NCBI RefSeq assembly: GCF_002869965.1
Contig: NZ_PEBS01000041.1
Location: 1-54,122 of the forward strand
DNA length: 54,122 bases
Source of the DNA: Janthinobacterium sp. ROICE36
GTDB lineage: Bacteria; Pseudomonadota; Gammaproteobacteria; Burkholderiales; Burkholderiaceae_D
Direction of reading: 5' to 3'
Shown: positions 36,222 through 44,547 of the stretch, one piece after another
Numbering within the stretch: the stretch's first letter is position 1
Layout: every line of letters starts with the position of its first letter
The notes under the pieces: generated by a model
Told to the model about the DNA's origin: nothing
What the model saw: only the letters and a program-made list of their open reading frames with translations
Database searches by the model: none
Made by a program: the position numbers and the translations under genes

Positions 36222-37070
36222 ATGTTTGTTACGTCCGTCCCCGCCCGCCTGTCCCCACCCCGTTTGCAGCATCTCGCCTTGCGCGGCAGCATGATATTGG
36301 GTGTGCTGGGCATGGCCACGGCGGCCGCCACGGCGCGGGCCGAGCCATCGCCCGCTCTGGACCGTGTCAGCATCTCGGTAGGGGCGTTTTCTGCCGATCC
36401 GCGCATCAATATCGGCGCCGACACGCAGTTTGGCCGCATCGACGCGCCCGAATCAAAGCCCAGCCATACCACCATCCCGCGCATCAAGGCGGACTTGCTG
36501 ATCGGCGACCGCCACGGCCTGGCATTCGACTACTACCGCTACGACAAATCCTACACGCCAAGCCTGACGGGCCAGACCATCATCAATGGCCAGCCCGTCA
36601 CGGGCACGGCCACGGCGAATGCCGACCTGAAACTGGACCTGGCCAAACTGGCCTATAAATGGTGGCTCGGCAGCGGCAACGACACCTTCGGCATCGGCCT
36701 GGGCGCCGCTTACTATCATGCCAGCCTGAACGGCACGGCCACCGGCGTCATCAATGGCGAAACGGCCACGGCACGCGACTCCATCAGCGAGCACGCGTTT
36801 GCGCCACTGCTGGAAGTGGGCTGGCGCCACGCCTTCACGCCGGACTTGCGCATGTATGCGGAAGCGTCGGGCATCAAGAAAAATGGCGGACGCATCAACG
36901 GTCACATCTACGGCGGGAATGTCGGTGTGGAATGGTTTCCGTTCAAGAACATCGGTTTCGTGGCCGATTACGGCATTTCGAAAATCAAGCTGCACCGCGA
37001 CAGCGAACGCAATGCCGACCTGAACATCCGCCTGACGGGACCGTCGGCGTATGTGAAAGTACGTTTCTAA
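36222..37070 (+). CDS. Outer-membrane beta-barrel protein (OmpW/Ail-like)
   Basis: A 282-residue protein with a long signal sequence (hydrophobic core SMILGVLGMATAAATA, cleavage before EPSP). The mature part is made of alternating strands typical of an 8-10-stranded barrel (LLIGDRHGLAFDYYRY, FGIGLGAAYYHASL, VGVEWFPFKNIGFVADYGISK) and ends in phenylalanine (SAYVKVRF). Function is unknown. CGAGGAG precedes ATG 36222. The preceding 220 bases are AT-richer than the coding DNA and should hold its promoter. Confidence 0.8.
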   Translation: MFVTSVPARLSPPRLQHLALRGSMILGVLGMATAAATARAEPSPALDRVSISVGAFSADPRINIGADTQFGRIDAPESKPSHTTIPRIKADLLIGDRHGLAFDYYRYDKSYTPSLTGQTIINGQPVTGTATANADLKLDLAKLAYKWWLGSGNDTFGIGLGAAYYHASLNGTATGVINGETATARDSISEHAFAPLLEVGWRHAFTPDLRMYAEASGIKKNGGRINGHIYGGNVGVEWFPFKNIGFVADYGISKIKLHRDSERNADLNIRLTGPSAYVKVRF

Positions 37071-37076
37071 ATCGGC

Positions 37077-37586
37077 TCAGACCGCCGGTTTCAGCAGAGT
37101 TAGCTGAAACTGCGGCAGGCTGGCATCGTCCCACGCCTCGACCCTGGCAAACGGCAGGCGCGCAAACGCCTGCTGCCAGAAGGCGCAGGCAGCGGCATCG
37201 TCGCGAAACATCGCCACCAGCCACGTCTGCTCGCTGCCCAGCAAGACTCTGCGCACCACTTCCAGCGCCACGCCCCGGCGCCGGTACTGCTTCAGAATAA
37301 AAAAGTCGCTGAACTCCTGCACGGCCAGCTCGCCCGCCATGCCAGGCTCCGTGAGGAAAAAGCCCGCCAGTGCGCCATCGACCTCGATCCAGCTGGCCGT
37401 ATGGCCGGCTGCGTGCACATACGACGCCAGCCCTGCGTCACACACCTCATAGCGGCCGTCAGCCAGCAGCGCCTCGCCGCTCCAGGCCGAATTATCGTAG
37501 CAATATAGCTGGAACAACTGCGCCAGCGCTCCCTCTTCGCCGGGCGCAACGGCGCGCAATGTCATGTTCTGTACTACCGGCATCAT
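37077..37586 (-). CDS. GNAT family N-acetyltransferase
   Basis: A 169-residue acetyl-CoA-dependent acyltransferase. The acetyl-CoA-binding motif A is visible as FFILKQYRRRGVALEVVRRVL (Q/RxxGxG/A type), followed by the beta-strand WLVAMFRDDAAACAFWQQAF. Two adjacent ATG codons occur (37586 and 37583) after GGAAAGACGAG, and a third at 37565. The acceptor is unknown. It converges on the barrel protein gene with six bases between stops. Confidence 0.85.
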   Translation of the reverse strand: MMPVVQNMTLRAVAPGEEGALAQLFQLYCYDNSAWSGEALLADGRYEVCDAGLASYVHAAGHTASWIEVDGALAGFFLTEPGMAGELAVQEFSDFFILKQYRRRGVALEVVRRVLLGSEQTWLVAMFRDDAAACAFWQQAFARLPFARVEAWDDASLPQFQLTLLKPAV

Positions 37587-37783
37587 CTCGTCTTTCCACC
37601 ACTTGGCGTCGCTGAGATGGTGAGTGTAGCACCACGTCACTCATCCGTCCCTCCTGCATTTCAGCCCTGCATTTCCACACTTGGTCGCAAAAATATTAAC
37701 TTCCTTTCAATTGGATATATATTATTGTTTTTAGGTAACATCCGCCATCGCGGCTGAAAAACAAGGGTGATCCCCTTCACAGA

Positions 37784-37805
37784 CCGGCAGACAGCTATCT
37801 GCCGG
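37784..37805 (+). other. Hairpin in the leader of the ABC operon
   Basis: CCGGCAGA and TCTGCCGG form a perfect 8-bp stem with a 6-base loop, followed by CTTTC. It lies 32 bases before the ABC ATPase start codon and downstream of an AT-rich segment (37690-37735) that probably holds the promoter. It could be a weak terminator or leader structure. The short T run argues against efficient termination. Confidence 0.45.
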
Positions 37806-37837
37806 CTTTCATACCCAAGCTCTGGAGAGTGCTGCAC

Positions 37838-38743
37838 ATGCTATCGATCAAACAGCTGAACAAAACGTATGCCAATGGCGTCAAGGCCATCAATAATGTC
37901 AGCCTGGAGATTCCCAACGGAATGTTCGGCTTGCTGGGACCGAATGGCGCAGGCAAATCCTCGCTGATGCGCACCATCGCCACCTTGCAAGACCCCGATA
38001 GCGGCAGCATCCATTTCGATGGCCTCGATGTGCTGCAGGACAAGGCCGGCCTGCGCCGCCAGCTCGGCTATCTGCCGCAGGATTTCGGCGTGTACCCGAA
38101 AGTGAGCGCGGAAACCCTGCTCAACCACTTTGCCGTCTTGAAAGGCTTGACGGAGAAGGGCCCCCGCCAGGAAGCCGTGGAAGCTTTGTTGCAGCAAACC
38201 AATCTGTGGGAAGCGCGCAAGCGCAATCTGGGCACGTATTCGGGCGGCATGCGCCAACGCTTCGGCATCGCCCAGGCGCTGCTGGGGGCGCCGCGCCTGG
38301 TGATCGTCGATGAACCGACGGCCGGCCTGGATCCGGACGAGCGCAACCGCTTCCTGAACCTGCTGGCGAAGATCGGCGAGCAGGTGGTGGTGATACTGTC
38401 GACGCACATCGTTGACGACGTGACGGACCTGTGCCCGCGCATGGCCATGATCGTCAAGGGACAGGTACTGGTGCAGGGCGAGCCGCAGGCGGCCATCGCC
38501 ACCTTGCACGGCAAGGTCTGGCGCCGCAGCGTCACGACGGAAGAACTGGCGCAGTACCAGCAAACCTTGAACGTGCTGTCGACGCGCCTGGTGGGCGGCA
38601 AGCCGCAAATCAATGTGTTTGCCGACAGCCAGCCCGACAGCGGCTTCGTGCAGATCGCCGCGGACCTGGAAGACGTGTACTTCCTGCACGTGCGCAATGC
38701 TGCCCGCAACGGCGCCGCCGCGCCGGCCGCAGTCGCAGCGTAA
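37838..38743 (+). CDS. ABC transporter ATP-binding protein
   Basis: A 301-residue ATPase of the ABC-2/drug-export type. It has Walker A LLGPNGAGKSS (about 34-44), a Q-loop (GYLPQDFGVYP), signature YSGGMRQRFGIAQALLG (about 134-150), Walker B LVIVDEPTAGLDP and the H-loop STHIVDD. After the nucleotide-binding domain comes an 80-residue extension typical of these ATPases. ATG 37838 is chosen because GGAGAG lies nine bases upstream; a GTG at 37829 is less likely. It pairs with the permease-peptidase fusion ten bases downstream. Confidence 0.92.
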   Translation: MLSIKQLNKTYANGVKAINNVSLEIPNGMFGLLGPNGAGKSSLMRTIATLQDPDSGSIHFDGLDVLQDKAGLRRQLGYLPQDFGVYPKVSAETLLNHFAVLKGLTEKGPRQEAVEALLQQTNLWEARKRNLGTYSGGMRQRFGIAQALLGAPRLVIVDEPTAGLDPDERNRFLNLLAKIGEQVVVILSTHIVDDVTDLCPRMAMIVKGQVLVQGEPQAAIATLHGKVWRRSVTTEELAQYQQTLNVLSTRLVGGKPQINVFADSQPDSGFVQIAADLEDVYFLHVRNAARNGAAAPAAVAA

Positions 38744-38752
38744 GGAGCCGCC

Positions 38753-41700
38753 ATGTGGAAGGAATTTTTCAAGTTTGACCTCGGCTATCAGCTGAAACAG
38801 CCGCTGCTGTGGATATTTGCCGTCATCATGGCCCTGATGGCCTTTGGCGCCACCACCAGCGACTCGGTGCAGATCGGCGGCGCCATCGGCAACATCAACC
38901 GCAACGCCCCCACCGTGGTGGCGCAGATGCTGGGCATCTTCAGCCTGCTGGCGATGCTGCTCGTCACCGTCTTCATCGCCGGCGCCGTGCTGCGCGACAG
39001 CGAAGTAGGCATGGCCGACATGCTGTTCGCCACGCCCATGCGCAAGTGGGACTACCTGTTCGGCCGCTTCGCCGCCGGCTTTGTCGCCTGCTTGTTGATC
39101 TTCATCGCCATTGCCCTGGCCACCATGCTCGGCCCCGTCATGCCCTGGGTCGATGCGCAACGCGTGGGCGCGTTCTCGCTGCATACGTATGCCTGGAGCT
39201 TTGCCGTCATCGTCATCCCGAACCTGCTCTTCATCGGCGCCCTGCTGATGCTGCTGGCGGCCACCACGCGCTCGATGATGCTCGTGTATGTGGGCGTGCT
39301 GGGCTTTTTCGTGCTGTGGGCCATGGCCGGCGTGTTTACGCGCGACATCAACAATGAATGGTATGCCGTCCTGCTCGACCCGTTCGGCGTGCGCGCCTTC
39401 GGCCGCATGACGCGCTACTTCACTGCCGCCGAGTCGAATGCCAGCCTGCCGCCCCTGTCCGGCTACTTGCTGGCCAACCGCGCCCTGTGGCTGGGCATCA
39501 CCGTCGTGCTGTTTGCCGCCACCGTGCTCCTGTTCAAGCCGCAGCGCACGGGCACGGGCAAGCGCCTGTTCGGCAAGCACACGGTGCAGGCGGCCGCGCC
39601 GGCCGTCGCCGCGCCGCTGCAGCTGCAGCGCAGCATCCCCACGTTTACCCCGGCGACGGCCTGGCGCCAGTGGTGGCAGATCTTGCGCTTCGACGCGGCG
39701 GGCGTCTTCAAGAGCCTGCCCTTCCTCGTCATGCTGCTGTTCGGCGTCATCAACCTGATCGCCGGCTCCAGCGTGGCCAAGAATATGTATGGCACGGCCG
39801 TGTATCCGATGACGCATCTGATGTTGCAAAGTATCAGCAACAGCTTTAGCTTCCTGTTGATCATCATCGTGACCTTTTATGCGGGCGAACTGATCTTCAA
39901 GGAGCGCCAGGTGAAGATCGCCGACGTCAGCGATGCCATGCCCGTGCCCGGCTGGGTGCCCCTGCTGGCCAAATGCACGGCCCTGGTCGGCGTCATCGCC
40001 GGCTATTTGCTGGCGGGTGTTGTCACCGCCATCGGTTTCCAGCTTTACAAGGGCGGCGCGCCCGTGGAACCGGGCCTGTACCTGCAAGGCACCTTGCTCG
40101 CTTCCCTCTTCTTCGTGCTGATGGGCTTGTGCGCCCTTACCCTGCAAGTATTGTCGAATAATAAGTTCATCGGCTATTTGCTGGTGATCCTGCTGATGGT
40201 GGCGCAAGCCGTGCTGGGCATGCTGCACCTGGAGCACAATCTGTACGCCTTCGGCGGCATGCCGGCCATCAAGTATTCGGACATGAATGGCTACGGCCAC
40301 TTCCTGACGGGCTGGACCTGGTTTGCGCTGTACTGGAGCCTGTTTACCGTGGCGCTGGTGATGCTGGCGCAGGCGTTCTGGGTGCGCGGCTTGCCCGCCG
40401 ACTGGCGCGCGCGCGTGCGCCTGGCCCGCCTACGCCTGCAAGGCCGCGCCGGCGCCGCCCTGGCCGTAGTCGTGCTGTGCTGGGCAGGCACGGGTGGCTG
40501 GATCTTCTACAACACGAACGTGCTGAACAAGTACGAGACCTCGGACATCGGCATGGACAAGCAGGCCCGCTACGAGAAATTGTACAAGCAATACAAGGGC
40601 TTGCCGCAGTTGAAGATCACCGACGTCCAGGCCGATGTGGATATCTATCCTGAGCAACGCAAGGTGTTGATCAAGGGCCACTACGTGCTGCAAAACAAGA
40701 CGCAGCAGCCGCTCGACACCCTGCGCATCCAGCTCAACCCGGACCTGGAAACGCACTGGTTGAACTTGCCTGAGCACAAGGTCGTGCTCGACGACAAGGA
40801 ACTCGGTTTCAGCATCCTCAAGCTGGCCCAGCCCCTGGTACCGGGCGCCACCCTGCCGCTGGACTTCACGGTGGCCGTCACGCATCAGGGTTTCACCAAC
40901 GACGGCGCGCCGGACCAGGTCAACCTGAACGGCAGCTTCTTCAACAACCAGGCCTTCTTCCCCCACTTCGGCTACGCGAAGGAAATGGAATTGACGGACC
41001 GCAACGAACGGCGCAAACGGGGCCTGGGCGAACCGCAGCGCATGGCCAAGCTGGAAGACAAGTCGGCCTACGGCAACACCGTCTTTGGCAATGAAGCGGA
41101 CTGGATCAATTTCGACACCACCGTCTCCACCAGCGGCGAGCAGATCGCGCTGGCGCCTGGTTACCTGCAGGCAAGCTGGGAAAAGGATGGCCGCCGCTAT
41201 TACCGCTACAAGATGGACCAGTCGATGATGCCGTTCTTTGCCTACCTGTCGGCGCGCTGGGAAGTCAAAAAAGGCGAATGGCACGGCTTGCCGATCGAAA
41301 TTTATTTCGATAAAAAGCACGGCTACAACACGCAGCGCATGATTACCTCTGTGCAAAAGTCGCTCGATTACTACACCACCCAGTTCACGCCCTACCAGTA
41401 CAAGCAGGTGCGCATCCTGGAATTCCCCGGCTACCAGAGCTTCGCCCAGTCGTTTGCCAATACGATACCCTACTCGGAAGGCATAGGCTTCATCGCCGAC
41501 CTGCGCGACAAGGACGATATCGATTACGTGTTCTACGTCACGGCGCATGAAATGGCGCACCAGTGGTGGGGCCACCAGGTGATCGGCGCCAACGTGCAGG
41601 GCGCCACCATGCTGATGGAATCCTTGGCGCAATATTCGGCGCTGATGGTGATGGAAAAGGAGTACGGCCGCACTAAAATGCGCCGCTTCCTGCGCTATGA

Positions 41701-42334
41701 ACTGGACCGCTATCTGAGCGGGCGCGGCGGCGAAGCCATCGAAGAACAGCCGCTGGCGCGCGTAGAAGGACAGCAATACATCCACTACAACAAGGGCAGC
41801 CTGGTGTTCTACCGCCTGCGTGACGAGCTCGGCGAGGAAGCCCTGAACCGTGCCCTGAAACGCTATCTGCAGGACAAGGGTTACCAGCAGGCTCCCTTCA
41901 CCACCACCCTGGAACTGCTGGCCTACATCCGCGCCGAAGCGCCGCAGGACAAGCAAGCGTTGATCACGGACCTGTTCGAGAAGATCGTCTTCTACGACAA
42001 CCGCGTGACGCAAGCGACGGCCGTGAAACGCCCGGACGGCCAGTGGGATGTCACCATGCAGTTGCACCTGGCCAAGCTGGAGTCCGACGGCAAGGGCAAG
42101 GAAAGTCCGCGCGCCTATGACGAGCCGGTGGAAATCGCCATCTTTGCGCGCCCTGCGGGCGGCAAGGAAAAGGATGAAACAGTCCTGTACACGGACAAGC
42201 GCGTGTTGTCGGGCAGCGACCCGGTGGTGACCATCACCGTGAAGGACAAACCGTTCGAAGTGGGCGTTGATCCGTACAACAAGATGATCGACCGCGTCTC
42301 GCGCGATAACCGCAAGGAAGTCAGTTTTCCCTAA
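38753..42334 (+). CDS. ABC-2 permease fused to a periplasmic M1-type metallopeptidase
   Basis: A 1193-residue two-part protein. Residues 1-about 580 are two six-helix ABC-2 permease units in tandem, each starting with a soluble segment (KEFFKFDLGYQLKQPLLWIF and WRQWWQILRFDAAGVFKSLPF). The rest is an M1-family (gluzincin) peptidase domain with H932, E933 and H936 in TAHEMAHQWWGH, and E956 in MLMESLAQYSALMVM. The glutamate lies 20 residues after the second histidine, where most M1 enzymes have 19. No GAMEN-type motif was noticed, so exopeptidase activity is unproven. With the ATPase just upstream (ten-base gap) it should form an export system that may process or import/export peptides. Confidence 0.88.
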   Translation: MWKEFFKFDLGYQLKQPLLWIFAVIMALMAFGATTSDSVQIGGAIGNINRNAPTVVAQMLGIFSLLAMLLVTVFIAGAVLRDSEVGMADMLFATPMRKWDYLFGRFAAGFVACLLIFIAIALATMLGPVMPWVDAQRVGAFSLHTYAWSFAVIVIPNLLFIGALLMLLAATTRSMMLVYVGVLGFFVLWAMAGVFTRDINNEWYAVLLDPFGVRAFGRMTRYFTAAESNASLPPLSGYLLANRALWLGITVVLFAATVLLFKPQRTGTGKRLFGKHTVQAAAPAVAAPLQLQRSIPTFTPATAWRQWWQILRFDAAGVFKSLPFLVMLLFGVINLIAGSSVAKNMYGTAVYPMTHLMLQSISNSFSFLLIIIVTFYAGELIFKERQVKIADVSDAMPVPGWVPLLAKCTALVGVIAGYLLAGVVTAIGFQLYKGGAPVEPGLYLQGTLLASLFFVLMGLCALTLQVLSNNKFIGYLLVILLMVAQAVLGMLHLEHNLYAFGGMPAIKYSDMNGYGHFLTGWTWFALYWSLFTVALVMLAQAFWVRGLPADWRARVRLARLRLQGRAGAALAVVVLCWAGTGGWIFYNTNVLNKYETSDIGMDKQARYEKLYKQYKGLPQLKITDVQADVDIYPEQRKVLIKGHYVLQNKTQQPLDTLRIQLNPDLETHWLNLPEHKVVLDDKELGFSILKLAQPLVPGATLPLDFTVAVTHQGFTNDGAPDQVNLNGSFFNNQAFFPHFGYAKEMELTDRNERRKRGLGEPQRMAKLEDKSAYGNTVFGNEADWINFDTTVSTSGEQIALAPGYLQASWEKDGRRYYRYKMDQSMMPFFAYLSARWEVKKGEWHGLPIEIYFDKKHGYNTQRMITSVQKSLDYYTTQFTPYQYKQVRILEFPGYQSFAQSFANTIPYSEGIGFIADLRDKDDIDYVFYVTAHEMAHQWWGHQVIGANVQGATMLMESLAQYSALMVMEKEYGRTKMRRFLRYELDRYLSGRGGEAIEEQPLARVEGQQYIHYNKGSLVFYRLRDELGEEALNRALKRYLQDKGYQQAPFTTTLELLAYIRAEAPQDKQALITDLFEKIVFYDNRVTQATAVKRPDGQWDVTMQLHLAKLESDGKGKESPRAYDEPVEIAIFARPAGGKEKDETVLYTDKRVLSGSDPVVTITVKDKPFEVGVDPYNKMIDRVSRDNRKEVSFP

Positions 42335-42350
42335 ACCTTGATGCAACGCA

Positions 42351-42390
42351 AACAGGCCACGCTGTCACGGACAAGGTGGCCTGTTTTTTT
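42351..42390 (+). terminator. Rho-independent terminator of the ABC operon
   Basis: AACAGGCCAC and GTGGCCTGTT form a perfect 10-bp stem with a 15-base loop, followed by five further Ts. It is 17 bases after the stop codon and overlaps the region just downstream of the convergent reductase gene. Confidence 0.88.
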
Positions 42391-42403
42391 ATGCTTGCAG
42401 CGT

Positions 42404-43183
42404 TTAGCGGTACACGAGACCACCATCGATCAGCGGCGCCTGGCCCGTCATGTAGTCCGCATCCGGCCCCGCCAGGAAGGAGACGAGCCCCGCCACGTCA
42501 TCCGGCGTCTCGGCACGTCCCAGCGCGATGCCGTCCACGTATTTCTTGTATGTTGCGCCCAGCTCGGCGCCAGTCAGCTCGGCCATGCGCTTGTCGATCT
42601 CGACCCACATGTCGGTGCCGACAACGCCGGGGCAATACGCGTTGACGGTAATGCCGTCGGCCGCCAGTTCCTTGGCCGCCGCCTGCGTCAGCGCGCGCAC
42701 GGCAAACTTGGTGGCCGAATACACGCCCAGCAGGGCGAAGCCATCATGCCCGGCGATAGAGCAGGCATTGATGATCTTGCCCTTCTGCTTGCGCTTCTTG
42801 AAGGTTTTGGCGGCCGCCTGGATACCCCACAGCGTCCCTTGCACATTGATGCGCATGATGCGGTCGACCTCGGCCGGCGTCACGTCGAGCAGCGGCTGCA
42901 CTTGCGCGATGCCGGCGTTGTTGACGATGATGTCGAAGCCACCCAGTTCACTCTCGGCAAACGCCACTGCGGCGGTCACCTGATCGAGTTGCGACACGTC
43001 GGCAATGAAGGTGACGGCGCGGCGCCCCAGCGCGCGCACTTCGGCGGCAGCCGTGTCCAGCTTATCCTGGTTCAAATCTACCAGCGCGATATCGGCGCCA
43101 TCCTTGGCCAGGCGCAAAGCGATGGCCTTGCCTATGCCTTGCGCGGCACCCGTGACCAGCGCGACGTTTCCGGAAATACCCAT
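42404..43183 (-). CDS. Short-chain dehydrogenase, diacetyl/acetoin reductase type (BudC-like)
   Basis: A 259-residue NAD(H)-dependent SDR. It has the nucleotide-binding TGAAQGIG (about 11-18), NNAG (about 88-91), and catalytic Ser in NACSIAGHDGF with Tyr-x-x-x-Lys in YSATKFAV. The C-terminal GRAETPDDVAGLVSFLAGPDADYMTG is usual for the family. The sequence, especially KKRKQKGKIINACSIAGH and the DMW motif (TDMWVEID), matches (S)-acetoin-forming diacetyl reductases / 2,3-butanediol dehydrogenases. AAAGGAAC precedes ATG 43183. No butanediol pathway genes are adjacent. Confidence 0.88.
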   Translation of the reverse strand: MGISGNVALVTGAAQGIGKAIALRLAKDGADIALVDLNQDKLDTAAAEVRALGRRAVTFIADVSQLDQVTAAVAFAESELGGFDIIVNNAGIAQVQPLLDVTPAEVDRIMRINVQGTLWGIQAAAKTFKKRKQKGKIINACSIAGHDGFALLGVYSATKFAVRALTQAAAKELAADGITVNAYCPGVVGTDMWVEIDKRMAELTGAELGATYKKYVDGIALGRAETPDDVAGLVSFLAGPDADYMTGQAPLIDGGLVYR

Positions 43184-43447
43184 CTGCGTTCCTTTCAGTT
43201 CAGGGAAGAAGAGCAGCAAAAAACCGGTCCGGCACAGCAGTGCCCGCAGCCGGTTCCGCAGCGTAGAGACGCTTCAGCCTACCTGAAATTGGCATTTGGC
43301 TGCATCTTGAAACGTGCGTAGCCAAAAAAAGTACCTAGGTCAAGAAAAGGGGAAAAAAACGTCCTCGAACTGGCCATGCGCGCGCTGCCGTAAGATGAAT
43401 GGCCTCATCATCGCTTGCTTAGTCATCCACGTTCAAAGGAGTGCCCT

Positions 43448-43673
43448 ATGCGACCTCATCCACTGCGCCTCCGCGCCAGCTTGCTGCTGGCGGTACTCGT
43501 CTTTGCCACGCCCGCCTGGAGCGCCGATCCTGTCCACAAGGAAAACGTCGAATTGACGGCAGGCAAAACTGCCAGCCGATGGCGAGTACACGGTGCAGGT
43601 GTATTTGATGCGCAACGCGGCGCGCAGGAATGCGGTGGCCAGCTACAGCCTGGAGATGGGCTTGCGCGATTAG
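43448..43673 (+). pseudogene. Small secreted protein (PliG/lysozyme-inhibitor-like), internally deleted
   Basis: ATG 43448 with AAGGAG upstream opens a good signal peptide (MRPHPLRLRASLLLAVLVFA, cleaved after WSA) and the first mature residues DPVHKENVELTAGKTA. At about 43577 the frame must shift, and the reading continues as DGEYTVQVYLMRNAARRNAV to a TAG at 43671-43673. The latter is the conserved C-terminal strand of a family of about 130-150-residue exported proteins related to g-type lysozyme inhibitors. The middle 60-80 residues are missing. It looks like an in-place deletion. Its end overlaps the DUF1203 gene stop. Confidence 0.65.
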
Positions 43674-44152
43674 GCAAAAAAGTGGCCAAGGCGGTCGATG
43701 CGGGCCGCATAACAGCCCCGCTTGGCATTGTGGACATGAATATAACTGACGTCCGCATGACCGAATAGTTGTGCAATGACAGCCTCCACGGCGATACCGT
43801 CCACTACCTCCGCATCGAGCATCATGCCATCGGCAGCATAGGCGCGCAGCGACAAAAGACGCCGCCGCATCGATTCCGGTACTTGATTGATGGCATCGTA
43901 CACTTGCGTAGCGCCCTCGCGCACAAAAATGGCGTGGGAAGCCCGGTAGGGCGTCATGGCGGGCTGGCAGACATGGTTCAACAACAGCACGGTCTCGCCC
44001 AGTTCGGCATCCACCAGCGTTATACGGTCAGGAAATCCGGGATGTTGGTCGACCACACAGCGTCGCATGCCAAGCGCCGTTAACTCGGCATCGGATAAGC
44101 AAAAAAGGGGCAGAAAAGGCTCGGGCGACAGCCCCGTAATGCGAAAATTCAT
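43670..44152 (-). CDS. DUF1203 domain-containing protein
   Basis: A 160-residue soluble protein. It starts MNFRITGLSPEPFLPLF and carries the family stretch YPDRITLVDAELGETVLLLNH-like sequence (here PGFPDRITLVDAELG). The later segment ASHAIFVREGATQVYDAINQVPESMRRRLLSLRAY and the end AARIDRLGHFFA are also typical. The biochemical role of DUF1203 is unknown. ATG 44152 starts at the family's usual N-terminus. It is the last core-like gene before the composition changes. Confidence 0.85.
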   Translation of the reverse strand: MNFRITGLSPEPFLPLFCLSDAELTALGMRRCVVDQHPGFPDRITLVDAELGETVLLLNHVCQPAMTPYRASHAIFVREGATQVYDAINQVPESMRRRLLSLRAYAADGMMLDAEVVDGIAVEAVIAQLFGHADVSYIHVHNAKRGCYAARIDRLGHFFA

Positions 44153-44273
44153 GCTGTTCTCCGGTGTCGTCAAAAGCACCATCAGACCAGCATCGGGACA
44201 GCGCCGCCATCCGTTTCTTGCTGTGGAATGGGACGATGTGCCGTGGATTGCCGTCCACAGCCCGTGCCGACAA

Positions 44274-44307
44274 AAAAAGCCTGCTTCACGAATGAAACAG
44301 GCTTTTT
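44274..44307 (-). terminator. Bidirectional terminator-like hairpin at the island edge
   Basis: AAAAAGCCTG (44274-44283) pairs with CAGGCTTTTT (44298-44307) across a 14-base loop. Read on the minus strand it is followed by more Ts, so it could end transcripts arriving from the DUF4238 gene. On the plus strand it also has a T run. Confidence 0.75.
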
Positions 44308-44547
44308 ATCCACAGTGCCTGACGGCAAGCGTCAGAACGGCAAATTTAGAACGGTTATGAGAACTATTTTTTGTAACTAGCGCAACTAAGCAAGTGATGG
44401 CTTAGTTTCAGCGCCAATTGCAGTTTCATCTGTAAATAAACACCCCTTAAACCGCGTTCTTATTTACAGTCTGGACGGTCGTCGAACGATGCCGGTAGCC
44501 CTTCGGTCGGGAATGCGGGACGGCGCCCGCCGTGTCGCATCACACAC
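44308..44547. repeat. Gene-free stretch with a cluster of inverted repeats at the island boundary
   Basis: Within 240 bases lie four dyads. CTGACG/CGTCAG is at 44319-44335 with a 5-base loop. AACTAAGC/GCTTAGTT is at 44384-44407 with an 8-base loop. CTGTAAATAA/TTATTTACAG is at 44430-44469, a perfect 10-bp pair with a 20-base spacer. ACGGCG/CGCCGT is at 44520-44533 with a 2-base loop. No ORF or tRNA is recognised. The location between the last core-like gene and the less GC-rich island suggests a recombination or attachment region, or a structured RNA. Confidence 0.6.

Noticed and set aside
37841..40300. An 819-residue minus-strand open frame opposite the ABC genes
   Set aside because: Composition is dominated by His, Gln, Asp and Ala, typical of antisense frames in high-GC DNA. 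The plus strand encodes clear ABC proteins.
40430..42346. A 638-residue minus-strand frame opposite the peptidase domain
   Set aside because: It is an antisense shadow; the plus frame holds the HEMAH zinc motif.
44308..44547. Possible tRNA gene or retron-type RNA at the island edge
   Set aside because: No cloverleaf with T-arm and CCA-end features is visible, and no reverse transcriptase gene is in the window.
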